A stretch of DNA of 64,000 bases. Origin: Steroidobacter denitrificans (GTDB taxonomy: Bacteria > Pseudomonadota > Gammaproteobacteria > Steroidobacterales > Steroidobacteraceae). The DNA lies in NCBI RefSeq assembly GCF_001579945.1, contig NZ_CP011971.1, forward strand, positions 1,824,001 through 1,888,000, given 5' to 3'. The notes beneath the pieces are model-generated. The model was given only the letters and a program-made list of their open reading frames with translations, made no database searches and had not been told where the DNA came from. Made by a program: the position numbers and the translations under genes. This document shows, piece after piece, positions 41,689 through 49,465 of the stretch (positions are counted from its first letter, which is position 1; each line of letters opens with the position of its first letter).

Positions 41689-42652
41689 ACTGATCCGCCA
41701 TGCGCTGAACGGCTCGACCATGGGCACGCGCTGGTCCGCCCTGTTTTTCGCCGCGCCGGGATTCGACACTGGCCCGGTGCAGGCAGCCTTGCAGCAGGCA
41801 ACCGACGAGGTGGATACGCAGATGTCCACCTGGAACCCGGACAGCGACCTGATGCGCCTGAACCGGACGCCGGTGGGCACATCAGCCGTGGTGCCGGACG
41901 ACCTCGCCCGCGTGCTGGCCTTGGGCCTGGCCATCGGGCGCGCTTCCGGCGGAGCCTTCAATATCGGTATGGGCGATGCCGTGCAAGCCTGGGGCTTCGG
42001 CCCGCAAGCCGCCAATGAAGAAGGCATACGCCGCGCCTTGGCCGCACCCCGACGCGCCGCCCACCAGGTGCTGGAACTGACGGGCAACCAGGTGCGCAAA
42101 CGGGAAGCCATCGTGCTTGACCTGAATGGCATCGCCAAGGGATACGGGGTGGACCGGCTGGCGCAAACCCTACGCAGCTTCGGCATCACCGCAGGACTGG
42201 TCGGCATCGACGGCGAGATGCGCGCACTGGGCCTGCGGCCCGATGGCGAGGCATGGACCATTGCGGTCGAAGCGCCCGACCCAGACAGCCGCGCGCCGCA
42301 TTCGATCCTGTGCCTACACGATGGCGCTGTCGCCACCTCCGGCGACTACCGGCACGGCGTGACGGTACAGGGACGCCGCTTGTCGCACACGATGGACCCG
42401 CAGCGAGGCGCGCCGCTGCTGTCTTCGCCAGCATCGGTCACCGTGCTTGCTCCGACCTGCGCAGAAGCCGACGCTTGGGCCACGGCCCTCATGGTGGCCG
42501 GCCCCGAAGCCGGCACGGCACTCGCCACGCGACAGGGACTGAGCGTGTTGTTCCTGATGCGGGATGGCAGGGGCGGGCTACTGTCAAAAGGATGCGGATT
42601 GTTCCAGGCTGGGGACCGAAGTCGGCGAACTGCACAATCCATTCGATGCTGA
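41669..42652 (+). CDS. apbE: ApbE-family FAD:protein FMN transferase
   Basis: A 327-residue enzyme with NGSTMGTRWSA near the N-terminus, IGRASGGAFNIGMG, LDLNGIAKGYGVDR, VGIDGEMRALG, VATSGDYRHG and the closing HTMDPQRGAPL. These are the ApbE substrate and magnesium-site blocks. It moves FMN from FAD onto Thr/Ser of partner proteins; the DUF2271 protein two genes upstream is the obvious target. No clear signal peptide is seen, which is odd for a periplasmic enzyme and leaves its side of the membrane open. Probably the last gene of the ICE. Confidence 0.9.
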   Translation: MSKTSTELIRHALNGSTMGTRWSALFFAAPGFDTGPVQAALQQATDEVDTQMSTWNPDSDLMRLNRTPVGTSAVVPDDLARVLALGLAIGRASGGAFNIGMGDAVQAWGFGPQAANEEGIRRALAAPRRAAHQVLELTGNQVRKREAIVLDLNGIAKGYGVDRLAQTLRSFGITAGLVGIDGEMRALGLRPDGEAWTIAVEAPDPDSRAPHSILCLHDGAVATSGDYRHGVTVQGRRLSHTMDPQRGAPLLSSPASVTVLAPTCAEADAWATALMVAGPEAGTALATRQGLSVLFLMRDGRGGLLSKGCGLFQAGDRSRRTAQSIRC

Positions 42653-42842
42653 AACCGACGAGCTACGAATGCGGATTCGTGGGCTATGATGATGCGGCAG
42701 GCTCGTCGTTCCTCAGCAATCCAACACGACGCAGTGCGATGTATCCTTCTCTCCCGACGCTCCTATGTAGCTCCTAGCCTACGAAGCCGCAGTTCTGCAA
42801 AGCGGCCTTGAAAAGAGCTAACCTGCTGTCCCATATGCGGTT

Positions 42843-43208
42843 TCAAGCCCTGCGTGATCTGCACGAAGGACTTGACACCGGAACTTTTTTGTCTCGCCGC
42901 GGCGGGTGCGACGGTGTCACCGAGCGGCCTTGCAAGCGTATCGGCAGCGCTGGCGCCTCGGGTTCATCTTCCACCGACCATTGTTCCTTGAATGCCTGCA
43001 ATGCTTCGTTCTGCACCGCTGCATGGCGGTTGGACAGCATGAGCGATGCCGGCGCACACACGCGTGCCCGGATCAATCCCAGGTCTTCGGCGGCATCAAA
43101 CAGGCTCGGATACCAGCTTTGCCAGGCAGGCAGCAGCAAATCCACCTTTTCACGCAGACTCAGGCGCGCAAAAATCTCCGGCTCCAAGGTGTCGGGAACG
43201 ATGCTCAT
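42843..43208 (-). CDS. Hypothetical host protein, probably truncated by the ICE
   Basis: A 121-residue frame starting ATG at 43208. The first 85 or so residues look like a real, soluble, acidic/hydrophobic protein (FARLSLREKVDLLLPAWQSW, DEPEAPALPIRLQG). The last 35 residues turn Ser/Pro/Arg-rich and run across the T-rich site at 42885-42892. I read this as a host gene whose natural 3' end was replaced by ICE DNA. No family was recognised. Confidence 0.5.
   Translation of the reverse strand: MSIVPDTLEPEIFARLSLREKVDLLLPAWQSWYPSLFDAAEDLGLIRARVCAPASLMLSNRHAAVQNEALQAFKEQWSVEDEPEAPALPIRLQGRSVTPSHPPRRDKKVPVSSPSCRSRRA
42885..42892. other. Candidate right attachment site of the ICE
   Basis: A T-rich TTTTTTGT lies at the point where element genes give way to chromosomal ones, inside the 3' part of a small host gene. 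Tn4371 itself is reported to recombine at a short T-rich core. The other end is outside the window, so no direct repeat can be shown. The 190 bp after apbE (42653-42842) hold two weak hairpins (42665-42680, 42786-42806) and no gene. Confidence 0.35.
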
Positions 43209-43353
43209 CGGTATGTTGTAGCACGATCTATCCGGCGTTCGCAGCCTTGAAGAGGCGACAGTGCATTTTCACCTCTACCGGCCGTTGTCTCCAGACCGGC
43301 AAGCCCGCGGCGGCATTACTCCGCCGTTCCGGAAAACCGGGCCGCACGCAAAG

Positions 43354-44142
43354 TCATGCAAGCATCCACGAAGGCACATCCTTCCAGGCGCGCGACAGCT
43401 CACGATCGAGTTGGCGGTACGCCGGTTCATAGCTCGCCACCAGCGACCAGAAGTGCCGGGAATGATTCATGAAGCGGGTATGACACAGCTCATGAATGAA
43501 CAGGTAACGCAGCACCGCAGGCGAGGTGAACATCAAACACACATTCAGGCTGATGGTGCCGCTGGCCGAACAGCTTCCCCAGCGGGTGCGCTGCCGACGA
43601 ATTTGGACGCGGCGAAAGGGCAATTCGCATTGCTGCGCCACGGCACGCAGAGAGCGGCTGAATTCGATTTCCGCCAGCGAGACCAGCCAGCGCCGTAACG
43701 CCCCGGCTACGGCACGCTCATCCTGCACCGCTCCTTGCACCAACAAGGTATCCGCCACACCCGTGAGAACGCGTACGGATGCGGATGTCCGACGATAGTC
43801 GACGTCATATTGCCGGGCAATCGCCGGAAGAGAAATCAGCGCCGGGCGCGGCTCCTGCGACGGTCGTGCGACAGTCGAGAAATCTTCGATACGCCGTTGG
43901 ATCCATTGCCGGTGCAGGTCCACGAAGCGCTGAACGGCAACCGCCGAGACGCCTTGCGGCACGACCACTTCCACCCGCCCGCCAGGAAATACGCGCACCG
44001 AAAGGCGGCGTGCTCTGCGGCTCACCCGCACCGTCCACGGCTCCATGGCTTCCGGCGATTCGAACAATGACAGCTGGCTGGACATGCCGGGGCCTATTTC
44101 CAGAAGCACGTTTCCATACGCCGAGTCTGCCCGGTGTGTCAT
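43354..44142 (-). CDS. YgjP-like (DUF45, M48-type) metal-dependent hydrolase
   Basis: A 262-residue protein with the zinc motif HELCH in LRYLFIHELCHTRFMNHSRHFW near the C-terminus. The N-terminal RRARRLSVRVFPGGRVEVVVPQG and central RRQRTRWGSCSASGTISLN blocks complete the YgjP/DUF45 pattern. Function of the family is not settled; a peptidase fold is clear. Start at 44142 has GGTGAGG upstream; ATG at 44085 would give 243 residues. First firm host gene after the ICE; divergent from tatD. Confidence 0.85.
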   Translation of the reverse strand: MTHRADSAYGNVLLEIGPGMSSQLSLFESPEAMEPWTVRVSRRARRLSVRVFPGGRVEVVVPQGVSAVAVQRFVDLHRQWIQRRIEDFSTVARPSQEPRPALISLPAIARQYDVDYRRTSASVRVLTGVADTLLVQGAVQDERAVAGALRRWLVSLAEIEFSRSLRAVAQQCELPFRRVQIRRQRTRWGSCSASGTISLNVCLMFTSPAVLRYLFIHELCHTRFMNHSRHFWSLVASYEPAYRQLDRELSRAWKDVPSWMLA

Positions 44143-44201
44143 GCAGCCTCACCCTTGAACTACAATTCATGGACAAACGATAGCATAGGCCCTCGCTTCC
44201 C

Positions 44202-45056
44202 TTGCCGCACCGTATCCCGCCAGACCACTGTCAACCTGCCCGCTCCGAACTGTTCGACATCGGCATCAATCTCGCACACGACAGCTTCGATCATGATCGA
44301 AGCGAGGTGATCCAGCGCGCTGCCGCCGCCGGCGTTACGCGTCTGTTGGTAACCGGCAGTTCGCTGCAAAGCACGCGCGATGCCATCGAACTGGTGCGCC
44401 GTGATCCAGTGCGACTGCGCTGTACTGCCGGCGTCCATCCGCATCACGCCGTCACGCTCGATGATGATGCGTTTGCGCAGCTGGAAAGCCTCGCGGCCGC
44501 ACCCGAGGTGGCCGCGGTCGGCGAATGCGGACTGGACTACTATCGTAATTTCTCGCCACCGGCCGCACAGATCGAAGCCTTCAGGCGCCAGCTCGACTTG
44601 GCTGCGCGCCTGGGCAAGCCGCTTTTCCTGCATCAACGCGATGCGCATGACGATTTTCTGGCTCTCCTGCGCGAATATCGTCCCCGGCTGAGTGGCGGCG
44701 TCGCGCATTGTTTCACGGCCGGCCTGGAGGAAGCGCAGGCGTACCTCGATCTCGGCCTGCATATCGGCATCACCGGCTGGATCTGCGACGAGCGCCGCGG
44801 GATGCACTTGCGAGACGTCGTACGCCACATTCCCGACGAGCGGCTGTTGATCGAAACCGATGCACCTTATCTACTGCCGCGGGATCTACAGCCACGACCA
44901 AAAAGCCGGCGCAACGAGCCGTGCTATCTGCCTCAGGTTCTTGCCGCGGTCGCCTCGGCCCGTGCCCAGTCCGCAGAGGAACTCGCGTCGATCACGACGC
45001 GCAACGCATTGAGACTGTTCGAATGGGTCGATCGACCCACGGAGGTGGAAGAATGA
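44202..45056 (+). CDS. tatD: TatD-type metal-dependent DNase
   Basis: A 284-residue protein closely following TatD: ELFDIGINLAHDSF, TAGVHPHHA, GECGLDYYRNFSPP, HCFTAG, IGITGWICDERRGM, LIETDAPYLLPRDL and KSRRNEPCYLP. These carry the two-metal site. TatD is a 3'-5' exonuclease that takes part in DNA repair. No ATG is available: the ATG at 44169 reaches a stop after four codons, so TTG at 44202 is the likely start. Overlaps the next gene by 4 bp. Confidence 0.88.
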   Translation: MPHRIPPDHCQPARSELFDIGINLAHDSFDHDRSEVIQRAAAAGVTRLLVTGSSLQSTRDAIELVRRDPVRLRCTAGVHPHHAVTLDDDAFAQLESLAAAPEVAAVGECGLDYYRNFSPPAAQIEAFRRQLDLAARLGKPLFLHQRDAHDDFLALLREYRPRLSGGVAHCFTAGLEEAQAYLDLGLHIGITGWICDERRGMHLRDVVRHIPDERLLIETDAPYLLPRDLQPRPKSRRNEPCYLPQVLAAVASARAQSAEELASITTRNALRLFEWVDRPTEVEE

Positions 45057-46507
45057 ATACCGGCGGCGAAACAGGCATCGATGCGCAGCGGCTGATGCGA
45101 TATGTCGAGGCTGCATGGGACGAATCGGTCCTGCCGGCCTTGTGCGAATACATCCGTATTCCCAATAAATCGGCAAACTTCGATCCCGACTGGGAGCGGC
45201 ACGGCCACATGGACCGCGCCGCGGAACTGCTGCGCGGCTGGTGCGCGGCGCAGGCCTTGCCGGGCATGCAGGTGGAAATCATGCGCCTGCCGGGACGCAG
45301 CCCCCTGCTGTTCGTGGAAGTGCCCGCCAGCGCGGGAGCCGGGACAGACGCGGCGGCATCCGGATGCGTGCTCATGTATGGGCATATGGACAAGCAACCG
45401 GAGTTCACCGGGTGGCATGAGGGACTGGCTCCCTGGACGCCGGTGATTCGCGACGGACGGCTGTACGGCCGTGGTGGCGCCGATGACGGTTACGCGGTGT
45501 TCGGCTGCCTGACGGCACTGCGTGCCCTGGCCGAGCAGGGTATCGCGTATGCCCGTTGTGTCATCATCATCGAAGCCAGCGAGGAAAGCGGCAGCCCGGA
45601 CCTGCCCGTCTACATCGATGCCTTGCATGAGCGCATCGGCGCGGTGTCGCTGGTCGTCTGCCTGGATGCGGAATGCGGCAACTACGAGCAGTTCTGGTGC
45701 ACGACCTCGCTGCGCGGCAATCTCATCGGCACGCTGCGGGTCGAGATATTGAGCGAGGGGGTGCACTCGGGCATGGCCAGCGGCATCGTACCCTCCAGTT
45801 TTCGCATCATCCGCTCGCTGCTGGAGCGTATCGAGAACGCGCAGACCGGCCGGTTGATCGATGCTCTGTACGTCGCCATTCCCGAGGAGCGGCGCAGGCA
45901 GGCACAGGCCGCGGCCAAGGTGCTGGGAACACAGGTTTACGACAAGCTGCCGCTGGTGGAAAACATGCAGCCGGTCAGCGACGATCCTGCCGAGTTGTTG
46001 CTGAACAGCACCTGGCGCCCGACGCTGTCCACCATCGGCGCGGCAGGGCTCCCTTCGTTGCAGGATGCCGGCAATGTATTGCGTCCCGGCACCAGCCTGA
46101 AACTTTCGTTTCGCCTGCCTCCCGGCGTCAATCCACAAGTTGCCGCACGGGCGATTGCACAGACCCTGGAACACGATCCGCCCTGCGGCGCCGATGTACG
46201 CTTCGAGTCTGAGCCGGCGACCGGCGGATGGGATGCGCCGGCCAGCGCTCCTTGGCTGGCGAACGCGATACAAGGCGCCTCGCAAGCCTACTTCGGCAAG
46301 GACGCGATGTACATGGGTGTCGGCGGCAGCATTCCCTTCATGGGCATGCTGAGCGAACGCTATCCGGGCACTCAGTTCCTGGTGACGGGGGTGCTCGGCC
46401 CGCATGCCAATGCTCATGGGCCGAACGAATTCCTGGAAATCGCCACGGGCAAGAAAGTCACGGCCTGCGTCGCCCATGTCGTGGCGGCACACGCGCGAGC
46501 CGCCTGA
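45053..46507 (+). CDS. M20-family metallopeptidase
   Basis: A 484-residue peptidase. The zinc ligands are visible in VLMYGHMDKQPEF, YGRGGADDGYAVFG, IIEASEESGSPD and VCLDAECGNYEQ. The dimer domain occupies about 215-370 and the closing block is GPHANAHGPNEFLEI. Members hydrolyse dipeptides or N-acylated amino acids; the exact substrate is not evident. GGAGG before the ATG at 45053. Coupled to tatD. Confidence 0.88.
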   Translation: MNTGGETGIDAQRLMRYVEAAWDESVLPALCEYIRIPNKSANFDPDWERHGHMDRAAELLRGWCAAQALPGMQVEIMRLPGRSPLLFVEVPASAGAGTDAAASGCVLMYGHMDKQPEFTGWHEGLAPWTPVIRDGRLYGRGGADDGYAVFGCLTALRALAEQGIAYARCVIIIEASEESGSPDLPVYIDALHERIGAVSLVVCLDAECGNYEQFWCTTSLRGNLIGTLRVEILSEGVHSGMASGIVPSSFRIIRSLLERIENAQTGRLIDALYVAIPEERRRQAQAAAKVLGTQVYDKLPLVENMQPVSDDPAELLLNSTWRPTLSTIGAAGLPSLQDAGNVLRPGTSLKLSFRLPPGVNPQVAARAIAQTLEHDPPCGADVRFESEPATGGWDAPASAPWLANAIQGASQAYFGKDAMYMGVGGSIPFMGMLSERYPGTQFLVTGVLGPHANAHGPNEFLEIATGKKVTACVAHVVAAHARAA

Positions 46508-46546
46508 GCGAAGATCGGCCCGGTGCCGGCAGTAATCCGGGTGTCT

Positions 46547-46618
46547 GGCGTGGCTCAAAAGCTGGATGTGGCTCGGACGCCGGATATGGCTCAGGCGCCG
46601 GGCATGGCCTGGAGCGAT
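46547..46618. repeat. Four imperfect 18-bp tandem repeats
   Basis: Units begin at 46547, 46565, 46583 and 46601; the middle two are GATGTGGCTCGGACGCCG and GATATGGCTCAGGCGCCG. They fill the 110-bp gap between the convergent M20 peptidase and NERD-like genes. The 18-bp period could come from slippage. No function is evident, and no terminator hairpin with a T run was seen in the gap. Confidence 0.5.
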
Positions 46619-47205
46619 CAGGTCGCGAGCGGATTCGGCTCGGCGTGCTTCTTCACGTTCGCCCAGACATCGCCGAAGGCTGCGGTGATATTGCCACGAG
46701 TCCGGTCGACGGCAGGAAATTCTGCAATGAGGTCATCGATGCGCAATACATTGCGAGGCCGGCCCTTCGGAAATTCGCTGCGGGTGGTAAAGATCAGCCG
46801 GCCTTCGACCGGCACCTCACCCGTCAGCAGGCGCACCGCGGCCACGCGGTCGTATAAGGCATGTTGCGGATTGGCAAAGGTATAACGGCGCTTTCTGCCG
46901 ATTGCGGTCCATTCGATCATTTGATCGCCGCCGAAAATCGCTCCGGGCAGATCCAGCAATTCGGCGACCAGCACGCCGCGTTGTGTCAACAACAAATAAG
47001 GAACATGAATCTGCCCGTCCATTCCGTTGGGAATCAGCACGTCCTTCAATATCTCGTAGGCAATTTGCGCAATCGCTACGTCGATGGCCTGGCGCGCGCG
47101 CCAGGCACGCAGCAGCAGACATGCCCACACGGCAGCGGCGACCAGGACCAGGAGAACGCCGGCGATCCAGGCCCAGCCTAGAAGATGTTCCGGTAGCGAC
47201 AACAT
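46618..47205 (-). CDS. Membrane-anchored NERD-like domain protein
   Basis: A 195-residue protein with one N-terminal membrane helix (about 9-33). A NERD-like domain follows with YLLLTQRGVLVAELLDLPGAIFG and RRYTFANPQHALYDRVAAVR. NERD domains are linked to nucleases in DNA processing, but activity here is unproven. The start overlaps the thrC stop (ATGA), so it is translated with the threonine genes although it has no known tie to that pathway. Confidence 0.7.
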   Translation of the reverse strand: MLSLPEHLLGWAWIAGVLLVLVAAAVWACLLLRAWRARQAIDVAIAQIAYEILKDVLIPNGMDGQIHVPYLLLTQRGVLVAELLDLPGAIFGGDQMIEWTAIGRKRRYTFANPQHALYDRVAAVRLLTGEVPVEGRLIFTTRSEFPKGRPRNVLRIDDLIAEFPAVDRTRGNITAAFGDVWANVKKHAEPNPLAT

Positions 47206-48506
47206 CAGACTTGCTGCATCTGCGTACGCAGCGCCTGTAAGGTCGGTTGCAGCTCCATTTCCTGGCGTGGCAGGGCCAGCAGACGCGCCAGGCTGGACGG
47301 AACCGGCACCTCGCGTCCGGCATGCGGCTCCACGATATCGTTGAACTTGGCTGGATGGGCAGTCGCGACGATCACCCAATGGCCGCGTGCGCCGCGAGAT
47401 ATCAGGCGGCGGAACACCTCGGCCGCGGTCGCGGAATGCGGGCACCACAGCTGGTTCAGCTCGTGCGCATCACGACGAATCGTGCTGCGAATCTCGGTAT
47501 CGTCCACGCTGAATGCGCTGACCTGGCCTTGCAACGTCTCGAAGTCGGCGTGCAAATGGCGCAGGCGTTCCATGTTGCTTGGGTTGCCCACGTCCATTGC
47601 CGAGGCCAGCGTCGGCACGCTGGCGCGCGGTTGCCATTCGCCGCTGTGCAGGTACTCGGTGATGGTCTGGTTGGCGTTGGTGGCCAAAACGATCTCGCCG
47701 ATCGGCAGGCCCACGTGGCGCGCCCACAGACAGGCAAGTGCATTGCCCAGATTACCGGTCGGGATGATGAAATTGGCGCGCTGGCCGGTTTGACGCCATA
47801 CCTCCAGACCCGCCTTGGCGTAATAGGTCATCTGCGGCAGCAGGCGGCCGATATTGATACTGTTGGCGGAGGACAGCTGGTGAGTCTGGGCCAGGGAAGG
47901 ATCTTGAAAGGCCTCCTTGACCATGCGCTGGCAGTCATCGAATGTGCCGTGCACTGCGAAGGTACGCACATTGCCGCCCCAACAGGCCAGTTGCTGCGCC
48001 TGCCGCTCCGACACCAACCCCTTGGGATACAAAACGACGACATCGACCCAGGGTCTGTCGTGGAAGGCGGCCGCGACCGCCCCGCCGGTATCGCCGGAGG
48101 TCGCCACCAGAATCGTCAGTTTACGCGGCGCCTCCTTGCGGATGCGCTGCAGGCAGGCCGCGAGAAAACGTGCGCCGATATCCTTGAATGCGCAAGTAGG
48201 CCCATGAAACAGCTCCAGCACCGAGGCGGGCGCCGGGGCGCCTTCCAGAGGCAGCAGCGGCACGGGAAAATCGAAAGCTTCCCGGCAGATCACCGACAAT
48301 TCATCCGCCAGGGAATCATCCTCGGCAAACGGAGCAAGCAGCAGTGGTCCGATGCCCGCGATTTCACTCTCGCCCTCGAAGTTGCTGTTGAGGAAGCGGG
48401 GAAAACGCTCCGGCACATACAGGCCGCCATCCGGGGCGATGCCGCGTGCAATGGCCTCGCTGAGCGTCAATTTCTGCGTCTCGTCGCGCGTGCTTATGTA
48501 CTGCAT
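47205..48506 (-). CDS. thrC: Threonine synthase
   Basis: A 433-residue PLP enzyme making threonine from O-phosphohomoserine. Motifs: the N-terminal LSEAIARGIAPDGGLYVPE, the PLP lysine in HGPTCAFKDIGARF, VATSGDTGGA, SANSINIGRLLPQ and the phosphate loop PTGNLGN. Full length. It is the third thr gene in a thrA-thrB-thrC run on the minus strand, 21 bp after thrB. Confidence 0.95.
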   Translation of the reverse strand: MQYISTRDETQKLTLSEAIARGIAPDGGLYVPERFPRFLNSNFEGESEIAGIGPLLLAPFAEDDSLADELSVICREAFDFPVPLLPLEGAPAPASVLELFHGPTCAFKDIGARFLAACLQRIRKEAPRKLTILVATSGDTGGAVAAAFHDRPWVDVVVLYPKGLVSERQAQQLACWGGNVRTFAVHGTFDDCQRMVKEAFQDPSLAQTHQLSSANSINIGRLLPQMTYYAKAGLEVWRQTGQRANFIIPTGNLGNALACLWARHVGLPIGEIVLATNANQTITEYLHSGEWQPRASVPTLASAMDVGNPSNMERLRHLHADFETLQGQVSAFSVDDTEIRSTIRRDAHELNQLWCPHSATAAEVFRRLISRGARGHWVIVATAHPAKFNDIVEPHAGREVPVPSSLARLLALPRQEMELQPTLQALRTQMQQV

Positions 48507-48527
48507 GGTCTATTGCGCTCCGAGCGA

Positions 48528-49463
48528 TCACGTGGCATCGATCACACGGGCACCGATCGGCTCGAGCGTGGAAACCCACGCATCGCATTCCAACCCATGC
48601 GCGGCGAACCCGGCGACCATGGCATCGCGCACCCCGTGCGCCTGCGGCTCCTCGCACCAGGCGAAGACCGTGGGGCCGGCCCCGGAGATCGAGCAGCCCA
48701 GCGCACCCTGCGCCATTGCGCCGTCCTTGACCGCCTGAAACCCGGGAATCAACGCCTTGCGCTGCGGCTCGACGATGACGTCTTCGAGCGACGCGCGGAT
48801 CAATTGCAGATCATCCGTGAAACAGCCTGTCAAGAATCCAGCCAGATTCGCCGATTGCCAGATGACGTCCGACAGATCGATGGAACGTTTCAGGAGCTGT
48901 CGCGCCTCGCGGGTGGCCAGCATCATATGCGGATGCACCAGCACACAGCGTACGCTTGGCGGCACCGGAATCTGTTTGACGTAGGGATCATCGACGCCGA
49001 CGGTCAGCACCAGTCCGCCGAACAGCGAGGGCGCGATGTTGTCCACGTGCACCGTTCCGCTGGCCACCTGCTCGCCCTTCATCGCAAATTTAAGCAATTC
49101 GATCTTGCTCAAGGGCCGGGGCAGCAATGCATCCATGGCGACCACCGCCGCCACCGCAGAGGCCGCCGAGCCGCCCAGACCGGAGCCCAGCGGGATGCCC
49201 TTCTCGATGCTCAATTCGATACCGAAATCCACCTCCAATTCGCGCACCATGCTCAATACGCCCATGCCGGCCGTATTGTTCTCCGGCGCAGTCGGCAGCT
49301 CGGTGGCGACGCCGTGAATGGCCGTGATGCGAACGCCGGGCTCCTGCGTGCGTCGGGCCGTGACCCGGTCGCCGATCGCCTGGAAACTATGACCCAGCAC
49401 ATCGAAGCCGACGGCCACGTTGCCGACGCTTGCCGGCGCAAATACTGTTGCTGATTGCTTCAT
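48528..49463 (-). CDS. thrB: Homoserine kinase (GHMP type)
   Basis: A 311-residue GHMP kinase with FAPASVGNVAVGFDVLG at the start, the ATP loop IPLGSGLGGSAASA and the C-terminal SISGAGPTVFAW. It phosphorylates homoserine before ThrC. The ATG at 49463 is 2 bp after the thrA stop and gives the conserved start; an upstream in-frame codon at 49493 would run into thrA. Confidence 0.95.
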   Translation of the reverse strand: MKQSATVFAPASVGNVAVGFDVLGHSFQAIGDRVTARRTQEPGVRITAIHGVATELPTAPENNTAGMGVLSMVRELEVDFGIELSIEKGIPLGSGLGGSAASAVAAVVAMDALLPRPLSKIELLKFAMKGEQVASGTVHVDNIAPSLFGGLVLTVGVDDPYVKQIPVPPSVRCVLVHPHMMLATREARQLLKRSIDLSDVIWQSANLAGFLTGCFTDDLQLIRASLEDVIVEPQRKALIPGFQAVKDGAMAQGALGCSISGAGPTVFAWCEEPQAHGVRDAMVAGFAAHGLECDAWVSTLEPIGARVIDAT

Positions 49464-49465
49464 GC

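Larger units (their letters stand above)
1..42890. mobile_element. Tn4371-type integrative conjugative element, left end missing
   Basis: The gene order DUF2958, DUF2285, HTH, repA, parA, DUF2840, traF, relaxase, then traG, copG-like, trbB to trbI and DUF2274 is the backbone known from the Tn4371 family of ICEs. Two cargo blocks are added, one between relaxase and transfer genes (about 8.1-21.1 kb) and one after DUF2274 (35.1-42.65 kb). The integrase normally found at the left end is not in the window, so the element starts before base 1. The right end is inferred from the change to chromosomal housekeeping genes and a T-rich site at 42885-42892; it could lie anywhere between 42653 and about 42900. 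Confidence 0.85.

Noticed and set aside
47247-49454. A 735-codon plus-strand frame opposite thrC and thrB
   Set aside because: Long only because of high GC; thrC and thrB on the minus strand are unmistakable.
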